This document shows, in pieces, positions 1-9,395 of a stretch of 64,000 bases of DNA; the stretch's first letter is position 1; the number at the start of each line of letters is the position of its first letter. The translations under genes were made by a program, and so were the position numbers. The notes under the pieces are model-generated. The model did no database searches. It was not told the DNA's origin and was given only the letters and a program-made list of their open reading frames with translations. Origin of the DNA: Candidatus Rokuibacteriota bacterium (GTDB lineage Bacteria > Methylomirabilota > Methylomirabilia > Rokubacteriales > CSP1-6). The stretch covers positions 28,615 through 92,614 of the forward strand of contig JACQFL010000042.1 in NCBI GenBank assembly GCA_016200085.1, in the 5' to 3' direction.

Positions 1-96
1 CTTCTCCTCGTAGACCCAGCCCGGGGAATGGAAGGGCGCGTCCACCGGCGTGGCCAGCATCGGGCGCACGCGGAAGGGGACGCGGTCCGCCGGCAC
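1..96 (-). CDS. ATP-dependent DNA ligase, N-terminal fragment (cut by window edge)
   Basis: Only the first 32 codons lie in the window. They read V-P-A-D-R, then RPMLATPVDAPFHSPGW and VYEEK. This matches the entry into the adenylation domain of LigD/LigC-type ATP-dependent ligases, where the next residues are normally WDGYR. The last visible codon (bases 3-1) is therefore probably the catalytic lysine that takes AMP. The GTG start at 96-94 lies one base after the TGA of the phosphoesterase gene, so the two are cotranscribed and probably translationally coupled. In classical LigD the phosphoesterase and ligase are one polypeptide; here they are separate frames. The rest of the gene, and any Ku or polymerase domain, lies outside the window. 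Confidence 0.8.
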   Translation of the reverse strand, partial: MPADRVPFRVRPMLATPVDAPFHSPGWVYEEK

Positions 97-97
97 G

Positions 98-820
98 TCA
101 GGCGGTGGAGCGGGAGACCGTGGCGTCGCGCGGAGGGTCGGCCGCGGCGGCCACCGCGAGCTGCCGCGGCGTGGCTCCGGCCGCCCGCGCAATGCCCGCC
201 ATCGTCCGGCGCGACACCGCGGACAGGGGCTTGTCGACGGTGACGTCGCTCGTCGAGGCGGCCTCGTCACGATGCTTGATGAGCAGCCACCGCCGGTCGC
301 CCGTGCCCACGAGCACCCACGAGCCGCGGAGCTTCTTGCCGTGCAGGCGGAACTTGATCTCGTTCTTGCGGATCATCCTCTCGACGTCCGCATCCTCGGG
401 CTCCCAGGTGCCGTGGTCCCAGATCATCACGGTGCCGCCGCCGTACTCGCCCTCGGGGATCACGCCCTCGAACTGGTTGTAGTCGAGCGGATGCGGCTCG
501 GTGACCATGGCCAGCCGCTTCACCGAGGGATCGTGCGAGGGCCCTTTCGGGACCGCCCACGAGAGCATCACACCCGCGTACTCCAGCCGGAAGTCGTAGT
601 GCAGCGCGGTGGCCCGGTGCTTCTGGACCACGAAGGCCAGCGCGCCGCCCCGCTTGGCCTCGGGTGGGCGCCCCGCGGGCTCGGGCGTGACGCCGAAGTT
701 CCGCTTGCGGTTGTACTCCGCGAGCATCCCGTACTGGCTGAGATCGGGCAGCGTCGGCTCGGCTCGAGGCACTGCCGGCCGCTTCTTCACGGAGGCTGCA
801 CGCGTCGCGTTCCGTGCCAT
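98..820 (-). CDS. Stand-alone LigD-type DNA 3'-phosphoesterase
   Basis: This 240-residue protein corresponds to the 3'-phosphoesterase (PE) domain of bacterial LigD, which trims 3' phosphates and ribonucleotides during non-homologous end joining. The family core is visible: FVVQKHRATALHYDFRLE at residues 63-80, with the metal-binding His and Asp, then the WAVPKGPS stretch, TEPHPLDY and IPEGEYGGGTVMIWDHGTWE around 107-140. The N-terminal 55 residues are basic and probably flexible, and the C-terminal 40 residues are low-complexity. The reading frame ends one base before the start of an ATP-dependent ligase, so the pair looks like a LigD whose PE and ligase modules are encoded separately. It follows the DUF362 gene with a 2-base gap. 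No Ku gene is present in the window. Confidence 0.9.
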   Translation of the reverse strand: MARNATRAASVKKRPAVPRAEPTLPDLSQYGMLAEYNRKRNFGVTPEPAGRPPEAKRGGALAFVVQKHRATALHYDFRLEYAGVMLSWAVPKGPSHDPSVKRLAMVTEPHPLDYNQFEGVIPEGEYGGGTVMIWDHGTWEPEDADVERMIRKNEIKFRLHGKKLRGSWVLVGTGDRRWLLIKHRDEAASTSDVTVDKPLSAVSRRTMAGIARAAGATPRQLAVAAAADPPRDATVSRSTA

Positions 821-822
821 CG

Positions 823-1812
823 TCAGCCTCTCGCCAGGAGGTCCCGGAGCCGTGCGGCGACGTCACGCGCGGAGGCTTCCGCCGCGACGACGTCCACGTG
901 CTCGGGCGCGGCGCCGATACCGAGGGCCAGCGCACGCGCCAGCTGGTCGGTCGTGCCGATCGGCCCCTGGGCGGCCGGCCCCTTCATGCCGTGCAGCCGG
1001 AGCAGCGCGATGGCCGCCGCGTCCAGCGCGCAGCGGTCGTCGCTGGCGAGGAACACCCCGGGCGCCGCACGGTCGCCCTGCTCGGGACCGCCGGAGACGA
1101 AGGCTTCCAGGCAATCCATGACGCTCAGGCCCGGCCGCCACGCGAGGTTGGCCTCGGCGATCATCGCCCGCTGGTCCGCCGAGCCGTGCAGATCGCGCAT
1201 GTAGTCGTGGCCGCCGCCGGGCAGCCGCTTGGCGACGAGCCCCACCGTGTTCTTCAGCGAGAGGGTGACGTGGCCGCCGAAGCGATGGGTCTTGCAGCAC
1301 ATCGTCTGCACCGCGCATCCCGCGTCGGTGAAGAGGCGCGCGGCCGGGAAGCCCTGCGGCCAGTGCTCGGCCGTGAAGGGCCGCCACGCCTCCGCGCCCG
1401 CGTCGTCGAGGACGATGCGGCGCGCGTGGGCCTCCGCCAGCACGGTGGTCGCGCCCGTCCGGTCGAGCACGGCGCGCGTGTCGCCCATGCCCGAGCGCTC
1501 CGCCAGCGCGAGGCCCGACGCGCCGCGCGCCCTGAGCGTGGCCAGCACGGCGGCGAGCGTGGCGGGATGGGTGGACGCTGGAAACAGATCGCCGCTGTTG
1601 AAGTTGGCCTTCACGGCCACGTCGCGCCCGTCACAGGCCTTGAAGTCGAACGCCTCGAAGCACGCGGCGACGGCTTTCGCCCGATCGGCCTGCCGGACCA
1701 CCACGACCCGGCCACTCCTCGGCGCGGCCCAGGCCCCGAGCGGCGTGGGGACCACGGCGACGGCGGCAGCGGCGGCCGCGGTCCGGAGCACGCTGCGACG
1801 CGAGAGCTCCAT
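823..1812 (-). CDS. DUF362 protein with Tat signal
   Basis: The 329-residue product starts MELSRRSVLRTAAAA, a twin-arginine signal (RR at 5-6) followed by an alanine-rich hydrophobic stretch ending near AWAAP, so export in folded form is expected. The body matches the DUF362 family: VAVKANFNSGDLFPASTHP near the start, a GASGLALAERSG segment and a THRFGGHVTLSLKNTVGLV core. DUF362 proteins are often ferredoxin-associated, but this one has no CxxCxxC cluster; only a CC pair precedes the THRFGG motif. The biochemical function is unknown. It is followed after 2 bases by the phosphoesterase gene and preceded after 9 bases by a methyltransferase, which suggests one minus-strand transcript of functionally mixed genes. 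Confidence 0.8.
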   Translation of the reverse strand: MELSRRSVLRTAAAAAAVAVVPTPLGAWAAPRSGRVVVVRQADRAKAVAACFEAFDFKACDGRDVAVKANFNSGDLFPASTHPATLAAVLATLRARGASGLALAERSGMGDTRAVLDRTGATTVLAEAHARRIVLDDAGAEAWRPFTAEHWPQGFPAARLFTDAGCAVQTMCCKTHRFGGHVTLSLKNTVGLVAKRLPGGGHDYMRDLHGSADQRAMIAEANLAWRPGLSVMDCLEAFVSGGPEQGDRAAPGVFLASDDRCALDAAAIALLRLHGMKGPAAQGPIGTTDQLARALALGIGAAPEHVDVVAAEASARDVAARLRDLLARG

Positions 1813-1821
1813 GGCTCCAGT

Positions 1822-2436
1822 CTACCGCGCGCCCGAAGTCCCGGCCGGCGGCCGGGCGGCGAACCGCCGGAGGTTCTTCTGGGCCCGGCGCCCCTCGGCC
1901 AGGATCGTGAAGCCCGCGCGCTCGACGGCGCGCTCGGTGTCGCGGTTCGGGTGGCAGCCGCCGCTCACGCGCGTCCAGAGCGGCTGGATGCGGTCCTGCA
2001 TCCGCGCGCGCCAGGACGTGGTCGAGCGGACGTGCTCGAGCATCCGCAGCTCGCCGTCCGCCCGGAGCACGCGCTTGACCTCGGCGAGCCCGCGCTCGGG
2101 GCGCGGCACGCTGCAGAAGACGAGCCCCGTGACGACGGTGTCGAACGCGCCGTCGCGAAAGGGCAGCGCCTCGGCGCTCCCCTGCACCAGCGGCACGCTC
2201 GGCGCTCGCCGCCGCGCGCGCTCGAGGGGCTCGCGCGCCGGATCGAGCCCGATCGCCCGCGCGCCCACGGGCAGGACCATGAGGTTGCGCCCGGTGCCGC
2301 AGCCGAGATCGAGCACCCGCCCGCGCGCCCCGCCGACGACCCACCGCCGCCACCGCGCCAGCCCGAGCCGCTCCAGGACCGCGCACATCGCGTCGTACAC
2401 CCACGGAATCTGCTCGATGCCGCGCACGGCGGACAC
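1822..2436 (-). CDS. Class I SAM-dependent methyltransferase
   Basis: This 204-residue protein has the Rossmann methyltransferase motif I VLDLGCGTGRN at about 41-51, motif II acidic residue in IGLDPAREPL, and a post-motif GSAEALPFRDGAFDTVVT typical of the UbiE/Methyltransf_11 group. Such enzymes methylate small molecules or lipids; the substrate cannot be read from the sequence. The length fits a single-domain enzyme. It sits in a minus-strand run between another methyltransferase and the DUF362 gene, with about 50 bases upstream and 9 downstream. Confidence 0.85.
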   Translation of the reverse strand: MSAVRGIEQIPWVYDAMCAVLERLGLARWRRWVVGGARGRVLDLGCGTGRNLMVLPVGARAIGLDPAREPLERARRRAPSVPLVQGSAEALPFRDGAFDTVVTGLVFCSVPRPERGLAEVKRVLRADGELRMLEHVRSTTSWRARMQDRIQPLWTRVSGGCHPNRDTERAVERAGFTILAEGRRAQKNLRRFAARPPAGTSGAR

Positions 2437-2488
2437 TCTAGCAGGCCCATCGTTCGCGCGCCGGCCTGACCCTCCTCCACGACGAGGC

Positions 2489-3241
2489 TCAGTCGTCCCG
2501 GCGCGCGACCGCCGCGATGGAGGTGCCGAACGGCAGGTTGATCCAGCGCACCAGCGCGGCCTCGACGGCGAGAAGGCGCGAGAAGAGCGCGTTGATCGCG
2601 GCGGGGAGCATCACGTACGAGGTCCTCGGCGGGCCGGGCCCGGCGAACAGCCCGCGCACGGCCCGATATCCCAGGATGAGGGGGAACGAGAACGTGATCG
2701 CGTACGTTTGCTTCACGACCCGGAAGCCCGCGGCGTTCAGCCGCGCGTGGAGCTCGGAGGCGGCGTAGCGGCGGCGATGGTGGAGCGCCTCGTCGTGCTC
2801 GCTCCAGAGGAACCGGTAGGCCGGCACGAAGACGATGAGCGTACCTCCGGGCGCGAGGACGCGGCGGAGCTCCACGAGCGCGGCCCGGTCGTCGTCGAGG
2901 TGCTCGAGGACGTCGAGCGCGGTGACGAGGTCGAACGAGCCGTCGGCGAACGGGAGGGGTCCCTGCTCGGGCACGCGCACGAGGCGGACGGCCCGGCTCC
3001 CGGCCTGCCGCTCCCGGCACAAGGCGAGTGCGATCTCCGAATCGTCCACCGCCGTGACCGTTCCATGGCGGCCCAGCAGATCGAGCGCCGATCCGGTGCC
3101 GCAGCCGAAGTCGAGGATACGACGCCGGTCGCCCCGGGGCAGCCACCTGTCGAAGAGCGACCGGAGCAGGTGGAGCCGCCCGACGTGCCACCAGTACGTC
3201 CGCTCCAGCTCGTACATCCGCTGGTATTCGTCGCGCTCCAC
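2489..3241 (-). CDS. Class I SAM-dependent methyltransferase
   Basis: The protein is about 250 residues with motif I RILDFGCGTGSALDLL at 41-56, an acidic VDDSEIAL motif II and DGSFDLVTALDVLEHLDDD, the standard Methyltransf_11/23 signature. The N-terminal RMYELERTYWWHVGR segment is common in methyltransferases next to glycosyltransferase or surface-polysaccharide genes, but no such neighbour is seen here. The start was placed at GTG 3241-3239, one base after the upstream stop, because the homologous region begins there; an in-frame extension to 3370 would run back into the upstream gene. The one-base spacing implies coupling to the P-loop gene. The C-terminal half has two hydrophobic segments (SFPLILGYRAVRGLF and a later one), possibly membrane contact. 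Confidence 0.85.
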   Translation of the reverse strand: MERDEYQRMYELERTYWWHVGRLHLLRSLFDRWLPRGDRRRILDFGCGTGSALDLLGRHGTVTAVDDSEIALALCRERQAGSRAVRLVRVPEQGPLPFADGSFDLVTALDVLEHLDDDRAALVELRRVLAPGGTLIVFVPAYRFLWSEHDEALHHRRRYAASELHARLNAAGFRVVKQTYAITFSFPLILGYRAVRGLFAGPGPPRTSYVMLPAAINALFSRLLAVEAALVRWINLPFGTSIAAVARRDD

Positions 3242-3242
3242 G

Positions 3243-4136
3243 TCACACCACCCACCAGCGGTCGATGTCGCGGCCCAGCGCCGCGGGGTCCGGGTGCCGC
3301 GCCTCGACCTCGCGAAGGATGCTCTCCGCCTCGGCCTCCCCGGGCGCCAGGTCCGCGTGGGGGACCGCAAAAGCGTAGACGGAGAGGGCCGTGGTCGGCA
3401 GCACGGTGCGCACGTCGATGGACTCGACGTGGCGATGGCGGAGCAGCGCCTCGTAGGTGCGGCGGTACACGAGAGGATCGTACGGGACGTCGTCGCCCGC
3501 CGCCGGCACGGGGAGCCCGAGCGCGCGCGCCACCTCGACGAGCTCGCGCCAGAGGCCGCGCAGCACGTGCGGCGGCGCGTCCTCGCGCTCGCGAGGGTGC
3601 ACGGGCCGCGCGGCCCGCCGCGCCCGCTCCGCCTCGAGGAACGCGCGCACCTCGAGGGAGGGCACGGGGATCGCGAAGCGGCACGACGGCGCCGCCAGGG
3701 CGGGCTCGGCCTCGTCGTCGATGGGGCGCGCCAGCTCGATGAGACGGTGGCCCACGAACGGCGTCTCGCCGACGAGCAGGTGCTCCGGCGCCGCGCAGCG
3801 ACGCTCCCATCCCGCCAGCGCGCGGCGCGCCCAGAGCCCGACGGCCTTGCGCACGATCCCGTGGGTCACCCCGTCCACCACGGGGTAGCGCCGGCCCGCC
3901 GCGCTCTCCTCGAAGACGGGACGCGCGACGTCCCACTGCAGGAGATGGACGACCCGGCCCGCCGCGACCGCAAGGTGCGCGAGCTGGTGGATCAGCAGGC
4001 TCTTGCCCGTGCCGGGCAGCCCGGCGACGAACACCATCCGCTGCTCCCGCGCGAGGCGCTCCAGGCGACCATGGAGCTCCTGATCGCCCGCGACCACGAG
4101 GGGTCCATTCCCGCCCGGAGCCTCGGGCTCGGTCAT
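3243..4136 (-). CDS. P-loop NTPase-like protein of unknown function
   Basis: I do not recognise the family. The 297-residue protein has one clear Walker A motif, VAGLPGTGKSLL at 37-48, preceded by a beta-strand-like RMVFVAG. A candidate Walker B is less clear; LLVGETPFVGHRLIELA around 120-135 could serve. The C-terminal third is charged and helical (EAERARRAARPVHPRERED). The pattern resembles small kinase or ATPase proteins that bind a nucleotide and move a phosphate, but no substrate motif is evident. It begins a minus-strand transcript and overlaps by a single base spacing with the downstream methyltransferase, so joint action on one substrate is possible. It is divergent from the hydantoinase operon with about 60 bases between. 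Confidence 0.6.
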   Translation of the reverse strand: MTEPEAPGGNGPLVVAGDQELHGRLERLAREQRMVFVAGLPGTGKSLLIHQLAHLAVAAGRVVHLLQWDVARPVFEESAAGRRYPVVDGVTHGIVRKAVGLWARRALAGWERRCAAPEHLLVGETPFVGHRLIELARPIDDEAEPALAAPSCRFAIPVPSLEVRAFLEAERARRAARPVHPREREDAPPHVLRGLWRELVEVARALGLPVPAAGDDVPYDPLVYRRTYEALLRHRHVESIDVRTVLPTTALSVYAFAVPHADLAPGEAEAESILREVEARHPDPAALGRDIDRWWVV

Positions 4137-4197
4137 GTCGGCACGCGCCTCCTCCGGGTATCATAGCGGGCGGTCCCGGCCCCATGGACACCGCCTG

Positions 4198-6249
4198 ATG
4201 GGCTACCGTCTCGGCATCGACGTGGGAGGCACGTTCACCGACCTCGTCCTCTTCTCCGAGGACACGGGCGCGGTCGTGGTCGACAAGGTGCCGTCGGTTC
4301 CCGCCGATCCCTCCGAGGGCATCCTGAGCGGGATCGTGAGCATCCTGGCGCGCGCCCGGGCGAAGCCGGCCAGCGTGAGCTACGTCGCTCACGGCACCAC
4401 CGTCGCCACGAACACCCTGCTCCAGCGCCACGGCGCGCGCACGGCCCTCGTCACCACGCGCGGCTTCCGTGACCTGCTGGAGATCGCGCGGCAGCGGCGG
4501 CCGTCGCTCTACGACCTGCACGCGCCCAAGCCGCCGGTGCTCGTGCGCCGCGCGCTCCGGCGCGAGGTCCAGGAGCGCGTGACGGCCGACGGCAGCGTGC
4601 GCGTGCCGCTGGAGGCCGCCGAGGTCGACCGCGTGCTCGACGCCCTCGCCGGCGAGGGCCTGGAAGCGCTCGCGATCTGCTTTCTCTACTCGTTCCTCCA
4701 CCCCGAGCACGAGCGCCTCGTCGCCGAGCGGGCCCGCGCCCGCCTGCCTGGCGTGGCCGTCAGCGCCTCCTCGGAGGTCGCCCCCGAGTTCCGCGAGTAC
4801 GAGCGGCTGAGCACGACCGTCGCCAACGCGTACCTCTTGCCGCGGATGGGACGCTACGCCGAGGCGTTCCGCCGGCGCGTCGCCGAGGTCGGGGTCCCCG
4901 CGGCGCCGTACATCAACCAGTCGAACGGCGGCACCATCTCGATCGAGGAGGCGGCGCGCGCGCCCGTGAGGACGGTGCTGTCGGGGCCGAGCGCGGGGGT
5001 GGCCGGCGCGGCGTGGACGGCCTCCCGGCTCGGGCTCGACTCGATCGTCACCTTCGACATGGGAGGCACCAGCACCGACGTCTCGTTCGTGCGCGACGGC
5101 ACACCGGCGGTCGCCTTCGAGCGCGAGATCGGCGGGATCCCGCTGCGCGTCGCGGCGCTGGACATCCACACCATCGGCGCGGGCGGCGGCAGCGTGGCCT
5201 GGCGCGATTCCGGCGGCGCGCTGCGCGTGGGGCCCGAGAGCGCCGGCGCCCATCCCGGGCCCGCCTGCTACGCCCGCGGCGGCCAGGCGCCCACGGTCAC
5301 CGACGCCAACTTGCTCCTCGGGCGTCTCGGCCCGGGCGGCCTGCTCGGCGGCGCCATGGCGCTCGACGTCGGCGCAGCCGAACGCGCGGTCGCTGCGCTG
5401 GCCGCCGAGCTCGGGCTCTCGCCGCTCGAGACGGCGCGCGGGATCGTGGCCGTCGTCAACGCCAACATGGCCGGCGCCCTCCGGGTCGTCACTGTCCAGC
5501 GCGGCGTCGACCCGAGCGGTCTGGCGCTCGTCGCCTTCGGCGGGGCGGGGCCGCTCCACGCCGGCGCGCTCGCGCGTGAGCTCGGCATCCCGTCCCTCGT
5601 CGTGCCGCCGAGCCCGGGGTTGCTCTGCGCGCTGGGTCTGCTCGTCGAGGACCTCCGCACCGACGCCGTGCGCACCTGGGTCGGCACGCTCGAGCCGGCC
5701 ACCATCGCGTCGCTCGACAAGCTCTTCCTGGAGCTGGAGGCGGAGGCGCGCGCCTGGCTCGATCGCGAGCGCGTGCCCGCGCCCCGGCGCTCGCTCGAGC
5801 GCTGGCTCGACATGCGCTACGCGGGCCAGAACTACGAGCTGCTCGTGCCCGTGCCCGAGGACGTGTGGACGGGGGGCGGGGTCGAGCCGCTGCGCGCGCG
5901 CTTCCTCGCCATGCACGAGGCCGCGTACGGCTACGCCGCCGACGACGAGCCGATCCAGGTCGTCAACGTCCGGCTGGTGGCGCGCGGCCGGCCCGATCCG
6001 CCGTCGCTGCCACGCCTGCCCCGCGCCACCTGCGCCGTCGGCGCGGCGCTGGTGGCTCGCCGCCGGGTGCTGTTCGACCTCGACGCCGGTTTCGTCGACT
6101 GTCCCGTCTACGATCGCGCCCGCCTCGGCGCCGGGCACGTGGTCGAGGGGCCGGCGGTGATCGAGCAGTTCGACAGCACCACGCTGCTCCATCCCGGCCA
6201 GCGCGCGACGGTGGACGACCTCGGCGTTCTCCTGGTGCACGAGGGGTGA
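4198..6249 (+). CDS. hyuA: Hydantoinase/oxoprolinase subunit A
   Basis: This 683-residue protein belongs to the HyuA/5-oxoprolinase N-terminal family, ATP-dependent enzymes that open cyclic amides such as hydantoins or 5-oxoproline, and relatives that carboxylate ketones. Visible motifs are the N-terminal actin-fold phosphate loop GIDVGGTFTDLVLFSED (residues 6-22), the ISYVAHGTTVATNTLLQR-like segment, the second FDMGGTSTDVSF loop and a GAGGGSVAW motif. The length is normal for the family. ATG 4198 was chosen because the family begins MGYRLGIDVGG; the frame is open further upstream but that part is not conserved. It leads an operon with hyuB, an FAD oxidoreductase and a Liv-type importer, pointing to uptake and hydrolysis of one nitrogenous substrate. 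Confidence 0.93.
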   Translation: MGYRLGIDVGGTFTDLVLFSEDTGAVVVDKVPSVPADPSEGILSGIVSILARARAKPASVSYVAHGTTVATNTLLQRHGARTALVTTRGFRDLLEIARQRRPSLYDLHAPKPPVLVRRALRREVQERVTADGSVRVPLEAAEVDRVLDALAGEGLEALAICFLYSFLHPEHERLVAERARARLPGVAVSASSEVAPEFREYERLSTTVANAYLLPRMGRYAEAFRRRVAEVGVPAAPYINQSNGGTISIEEAARAPVRTVLSGPSAGVAGAAWTASRLGLDSIVTFDMGGTSTDVSFVRDGTPAVAFEREIGGIPLRVAALDIHTIGAGGGSVAWRDSGGALRVGPESAGAHPGPACYARGGQAPTVTDANLLLGRLGPGGLLGGAMALDVGAAERAVAALAAELGLSPLETARGIVAVVNANMAGALRVVTVQRGVDPSGLALVAFGGAGPLHAGALARELGIPSLVVPPSPGLLCALGLLVEDLRTDAVRTWVGTLEPATIASLDKLFLELEAEARAWLDRERVPAPRRSLERWLDMRYAGQNYELLVPVPEDVWTGGGVEPLRARFLAMHEAAYGYAADDEPIQVVNVRLVARGRPDPPSLPRLPRATCAVGAALVARRRVLFDLDAGFVDCPVYDRARLGAGHVVEGPAVIEQFDSTTLLHPGQRATVDDLGVLLVHEG

Positions 6250-6270
6250 GGCCCGGGCGGGAGGCCTGAC

Positions 6271-7935
6271 GTGGATCGCATCACGCTCGAGGTGATCGGG
6301 GCCGGGCTCCTCACGGTGGCGGAGGAGATGGGCGCCGCGCTCATCCGCGCCTCCTACTCCACCAACATCAAGGAGCGCCGCGATTGCTCGACCGCGATCT
6401 TCGACGCGCGCGGCCGGGTCATCGCCCAGGCCGAGCACATCCCCATGCACCTCGGCTCGCTCCTCGGCACCGTCGAGGAGATCCTGCGCCGCTACCCGCC
6501 CTCGGCGCTGGCCCCGGGCGACATGTTCATCGTCAACGATCCGTACACCGGCGGCGGCACGCACCTGCCCGACATCAACCTCGTGGCGCCGGTGTTCGCG
6601 GAGGGCGCCCTCTTCGGCTTCGTCGCCAACATCGCGCATCACGCCGATCGCACGGGCGAGAAGATCCGCACGATCTGGGACGAGGGCCTGCGCATCCCGC
6701 CCATCCGTCTCCTCGAGGGCGGCCGTCTGCGCGAGGACGTGATGGAACTCCTGCTCGCGAACTTCGCGGTCCCCGACGAGCGCCGCGGCGACTTCCGGGC
6801 CCAGCTCGCCGTCAACCGCCTGGGCGAGCGGCGGCTCGGAGAGCTGATCGCGCGCTGGGGCCTCGCCACGGTTTCCGCAGCGTGCGACGAGCTCCTGGCG
6901 TGGGGCGAGCGCAAGATCCGCGCGGCCATCACGGCCGTCCCCGACGGCGTCTACCGCTTCGCGGACGCCATGGACGACGACGGCGTGGGCGAGACGCCGG
7001 TGCCGATCGTGGTGGCGATCACCGTCGCGGGCGACCGCATGCACGTCGATTTCGCGGGCAGCGGGCCCGAGAGCCGGGGCGACCTCAACGTCGTCCGCGG
7101 CGCGCTGCTCGCGACCGTGTACTACGCGCTCAAGGCGATCCTCGATCCAACGATCCCGGCCAACGGCGGCTTCTACCGTGCCATCACCGTGGAGGCGCCC
7201 GAGGGCACCATCGTCAACGCGCGCCCGCCCGCGCCGGTGGGCTGGCGCACGCAGACCTGCCAGCGCATCGCCGACGTCGTCTTCGGCGCGCTGGCGGCGG
7301 CCCTGCCGGGCCGCGTGCCCGCGGCGGGCAACGGGGCCAACGCCGCGATGGTGTTCACGGGCGTGGATCCCCGCACGCGCCGCTGGTACGTCTACCTCGA
7401 GACCCTCGGCGGCGGCGCGGGCGCGACGGCCGAAGCCGACGGGCTCGACGGCGTGCAGGTCCACGTCACCAACACCTCGAACCTGCCCGTCGAGTGTCTC
7501 GAGCTCGAGTATCCGCTGCTCGTCCGGGAGTACGCGCTCGTCGAAGGCAGCGGCGGGGCGGGGCGGACGCGGGGGGGCATGGGGATCCGGCGCACGATCG
7601 AGGTGCTGGATCACGAGGCGTCGTTCCTCGGCTCGCTCGACCGCGCGCGCATCGCGCCGTGGGGCCTCGCGGGTGGCCGCCCCGGCGGCTGTGGCGCGCT
7701 CGTCCTCAACCCCGGCACGGGCGGAGCGCAGCGCCTGCCGTCGAAAGTCTGGGGCTATCGCCTGGCGCCCGGGGACTACGTGGCCATCCTCACGCCGGGC
7801 GCCGGCGGGTACGGGCCGCCCGGCGAGCGCCCGGCCCCGCAGGTGCGCGCAGACCTCGAGGACGGCATCGTCGATACCGGGCGCGCGGCGGCGGACTATC
7901 CGCAGGCCGCCGGCGGGGAGAGCAATGGCCGCTGA
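6271..7935 (+). CDS. hyuB: Hydantoinase/oxoprolinase subunit B
   Basis: The 554-residue product is a full-length HyuB: it begins DRITLEVIGAGLLTVAEEMG, has the ERRDCSTAIFDARGRVIAQ segment, FIVNDPYTGGGTHLPDI and ending region GYRLAPGDYVAILTPGAGGYG followed by the PxER tail, all characteristic. It forms the second half of the ATP-dependent hydantoinase/oxoprolinase with the product of the gene 21 bases upstream. The GTG start at 6271 is supported by GGGAGG about 6 bases upstream. The stop overlaps the start of the FAD oxidoreductase by 11 bases, a sign of translational coupling. Substrate is not readable; N-methylhydantoin, hydantoin and 5-oxoproline are all possible in this family. Confidence 0.93.
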   Translation: MDRITLEVIGAGLLTVAEEMGAALIRASYSTNIKERRDCSTAIFDARGRVIAQAEHIPMHLGSLLGTVEEILRRYPPSALAPGDMFIVNDPYTGGGTHLPDINLVAPVFAEGALFGFVANIAHHADRTGEKIRTIWDEGLRIPPIRLLEGGRLREDVMELLLANFAVPDERRGDFRAQLAVNRLGERRLGELIARWGLATVSAACDELLAWGERKIRAAITAVPDGVYRFADAMDDDGVGETPVPIVVAITVAGDRMHVDFAGSGPESRGDLNVVRGALLATVYYALKAILDPTIPANGGFYRAITVEAPEGTIVNARPPAPVGWRTQTCQRIADVVFGALAAALPGRVPAAGNGANAAMVFTGVDPRTRRWYVYLETLGGGAGATAEADGLDGVQVHVTNTSNLPVECLELEYPLLVREYALVEGSGGAGRTRGGMGIRRTIEVLDHEASFLGSLDRARIAPWGLAGGRPGGCGALVLNPGTGGAQRLPSKVWGYRLAPGDYVAILTPGAGGYGPPGERPAPQVRADLEDGIVDTGRAAADYPQAAGGESNGR

Positions 7936-9395
7936 CCAGGTCTTCGCCGGGCGCGACGCGCGCCTGCCGGCCGGGCGGTGGGACGTGCTCGTCGTCGGCG
8001 CCGGGATCTACGGCCTGCCCGTCGCGTTCTTCCTGGCCCGCCATCACCGGGCGCGCGTGCTCGTGATCGAGGACAACACGATCCCCGGCGAGTGCATCAC
8101 CGTCAACACGGGCGGGATCATCCGCATCGCGTACTCGGACCTCGACGTGGTCCGCGTCGCCGGCTTCGCCCGCGAGATCTACCGCAACCCGACCGCGCGG
8201 CTGGGCGTGGCGCGGCCTGTCCACCTCGGCTTCGTGCCGACCCGCTGGGGACGCTTCGTCAACGAGGACGCGGTGCCCGGCATCCTGGCCGAGGTCACGC
8301 GGATCGCCCGCGGCACGGGCGGGCGGCTGCGCGTGGTGCCCATGGCCGATTACGTCCAGGCGCTGCCGCCCGCGCGACGGGCGACCCTCGGGCGCATCAT
8401 GGACCTGGACGATTGCACCCACGTGCTCGTCGACGACGACGGCGGGTTCTGCGACGGGGGCACGGCCCTCACCGGGCTTTACGAGGCGTGCCTGGACGCC
8501 GGGGTGTGCTTCAGCCTCTACTCCTCCGTTCGCGAGTTCGTCCGCGAGGGCGGGCGCATCACCGGCGTGGTGCTCGAGCGCTGGTCGCGGCGCGGCGAGG
8601 CGCGCGAGATCGTCGCGCGCGAGACCGTGAGCGCCGACCGCATCGTGCTCGCGGGCGGCCGCGGCAACGGCGCCCTCGTGCGGCGGGCGGCGGGCTGGGA
8701 GATGCCCACGTTCACGTCCTTCCACCAGGTGCCCTTCATCCGGAACTCGCCCGACAACGACTTCGCCCAGACGCGCTATCGCGTGGGACCGCCCGGCGCC
8801 GGGCGGCGGTTTGAGACGGACGTCGAGATGATCGACGCGCCCACGATCTCGCACTGGCGCGACGTCTACTTCCGGCCCGAGGGCTCCGGCCTGATCTTCG
8901 GCACCCACCACCACCTGCTCCAGGACGACGACTACGAGCCCGCCGGCGGCACCATCGACGGCGTGCGCGTCGGGCTCGACCAGGTGATGATCGACACGCT
9001 GCTCGAGGTCATGCCGCACTTCCCCGCGCTGGCCTCCCAGGGCGTGAACCTCGGCCGCACGCCGGCCGACATCGCCGGCGGCGCGTACTACATGAACCCC
9101 GAGGAGCTGCCGTTCGAGGGCGAGGTGCCCGGCACCGGCGGGACGGTCTTCTACGCGGGCAGCGGCTGCGGCACCGGCTTCAAGCTGGGCCCGGGGGTCG
9201 CCTGGCTCCTGGTCGAGCGGCTGGCCGGCGTGCCGCCGGCCGATCGGCTCATCGCCTCGCCCGCCCTCTCGGCCGAGCGCGCGACGTACTTCTATCCCCC
9301 GGGCACCAGCCGCGAGGAGCTGCTTCGCCAGTTCCGCCCCGTCGCCGAGGGCGGGCGCCTCGTCGACATGGGCGCCGCCGGGATCGCCGTGGCGC

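Noticed and set aside
2737..7614. A 1625-codon open frame on the minus strand across the hydantoinase genes
   Set aside because: It is low-complexity (Arg, Ala, Asp, Val, Gly), has no motif, and mirrors the codon pattern of hyuA and hyuB on the other strand; typical of GC-rich DNA.
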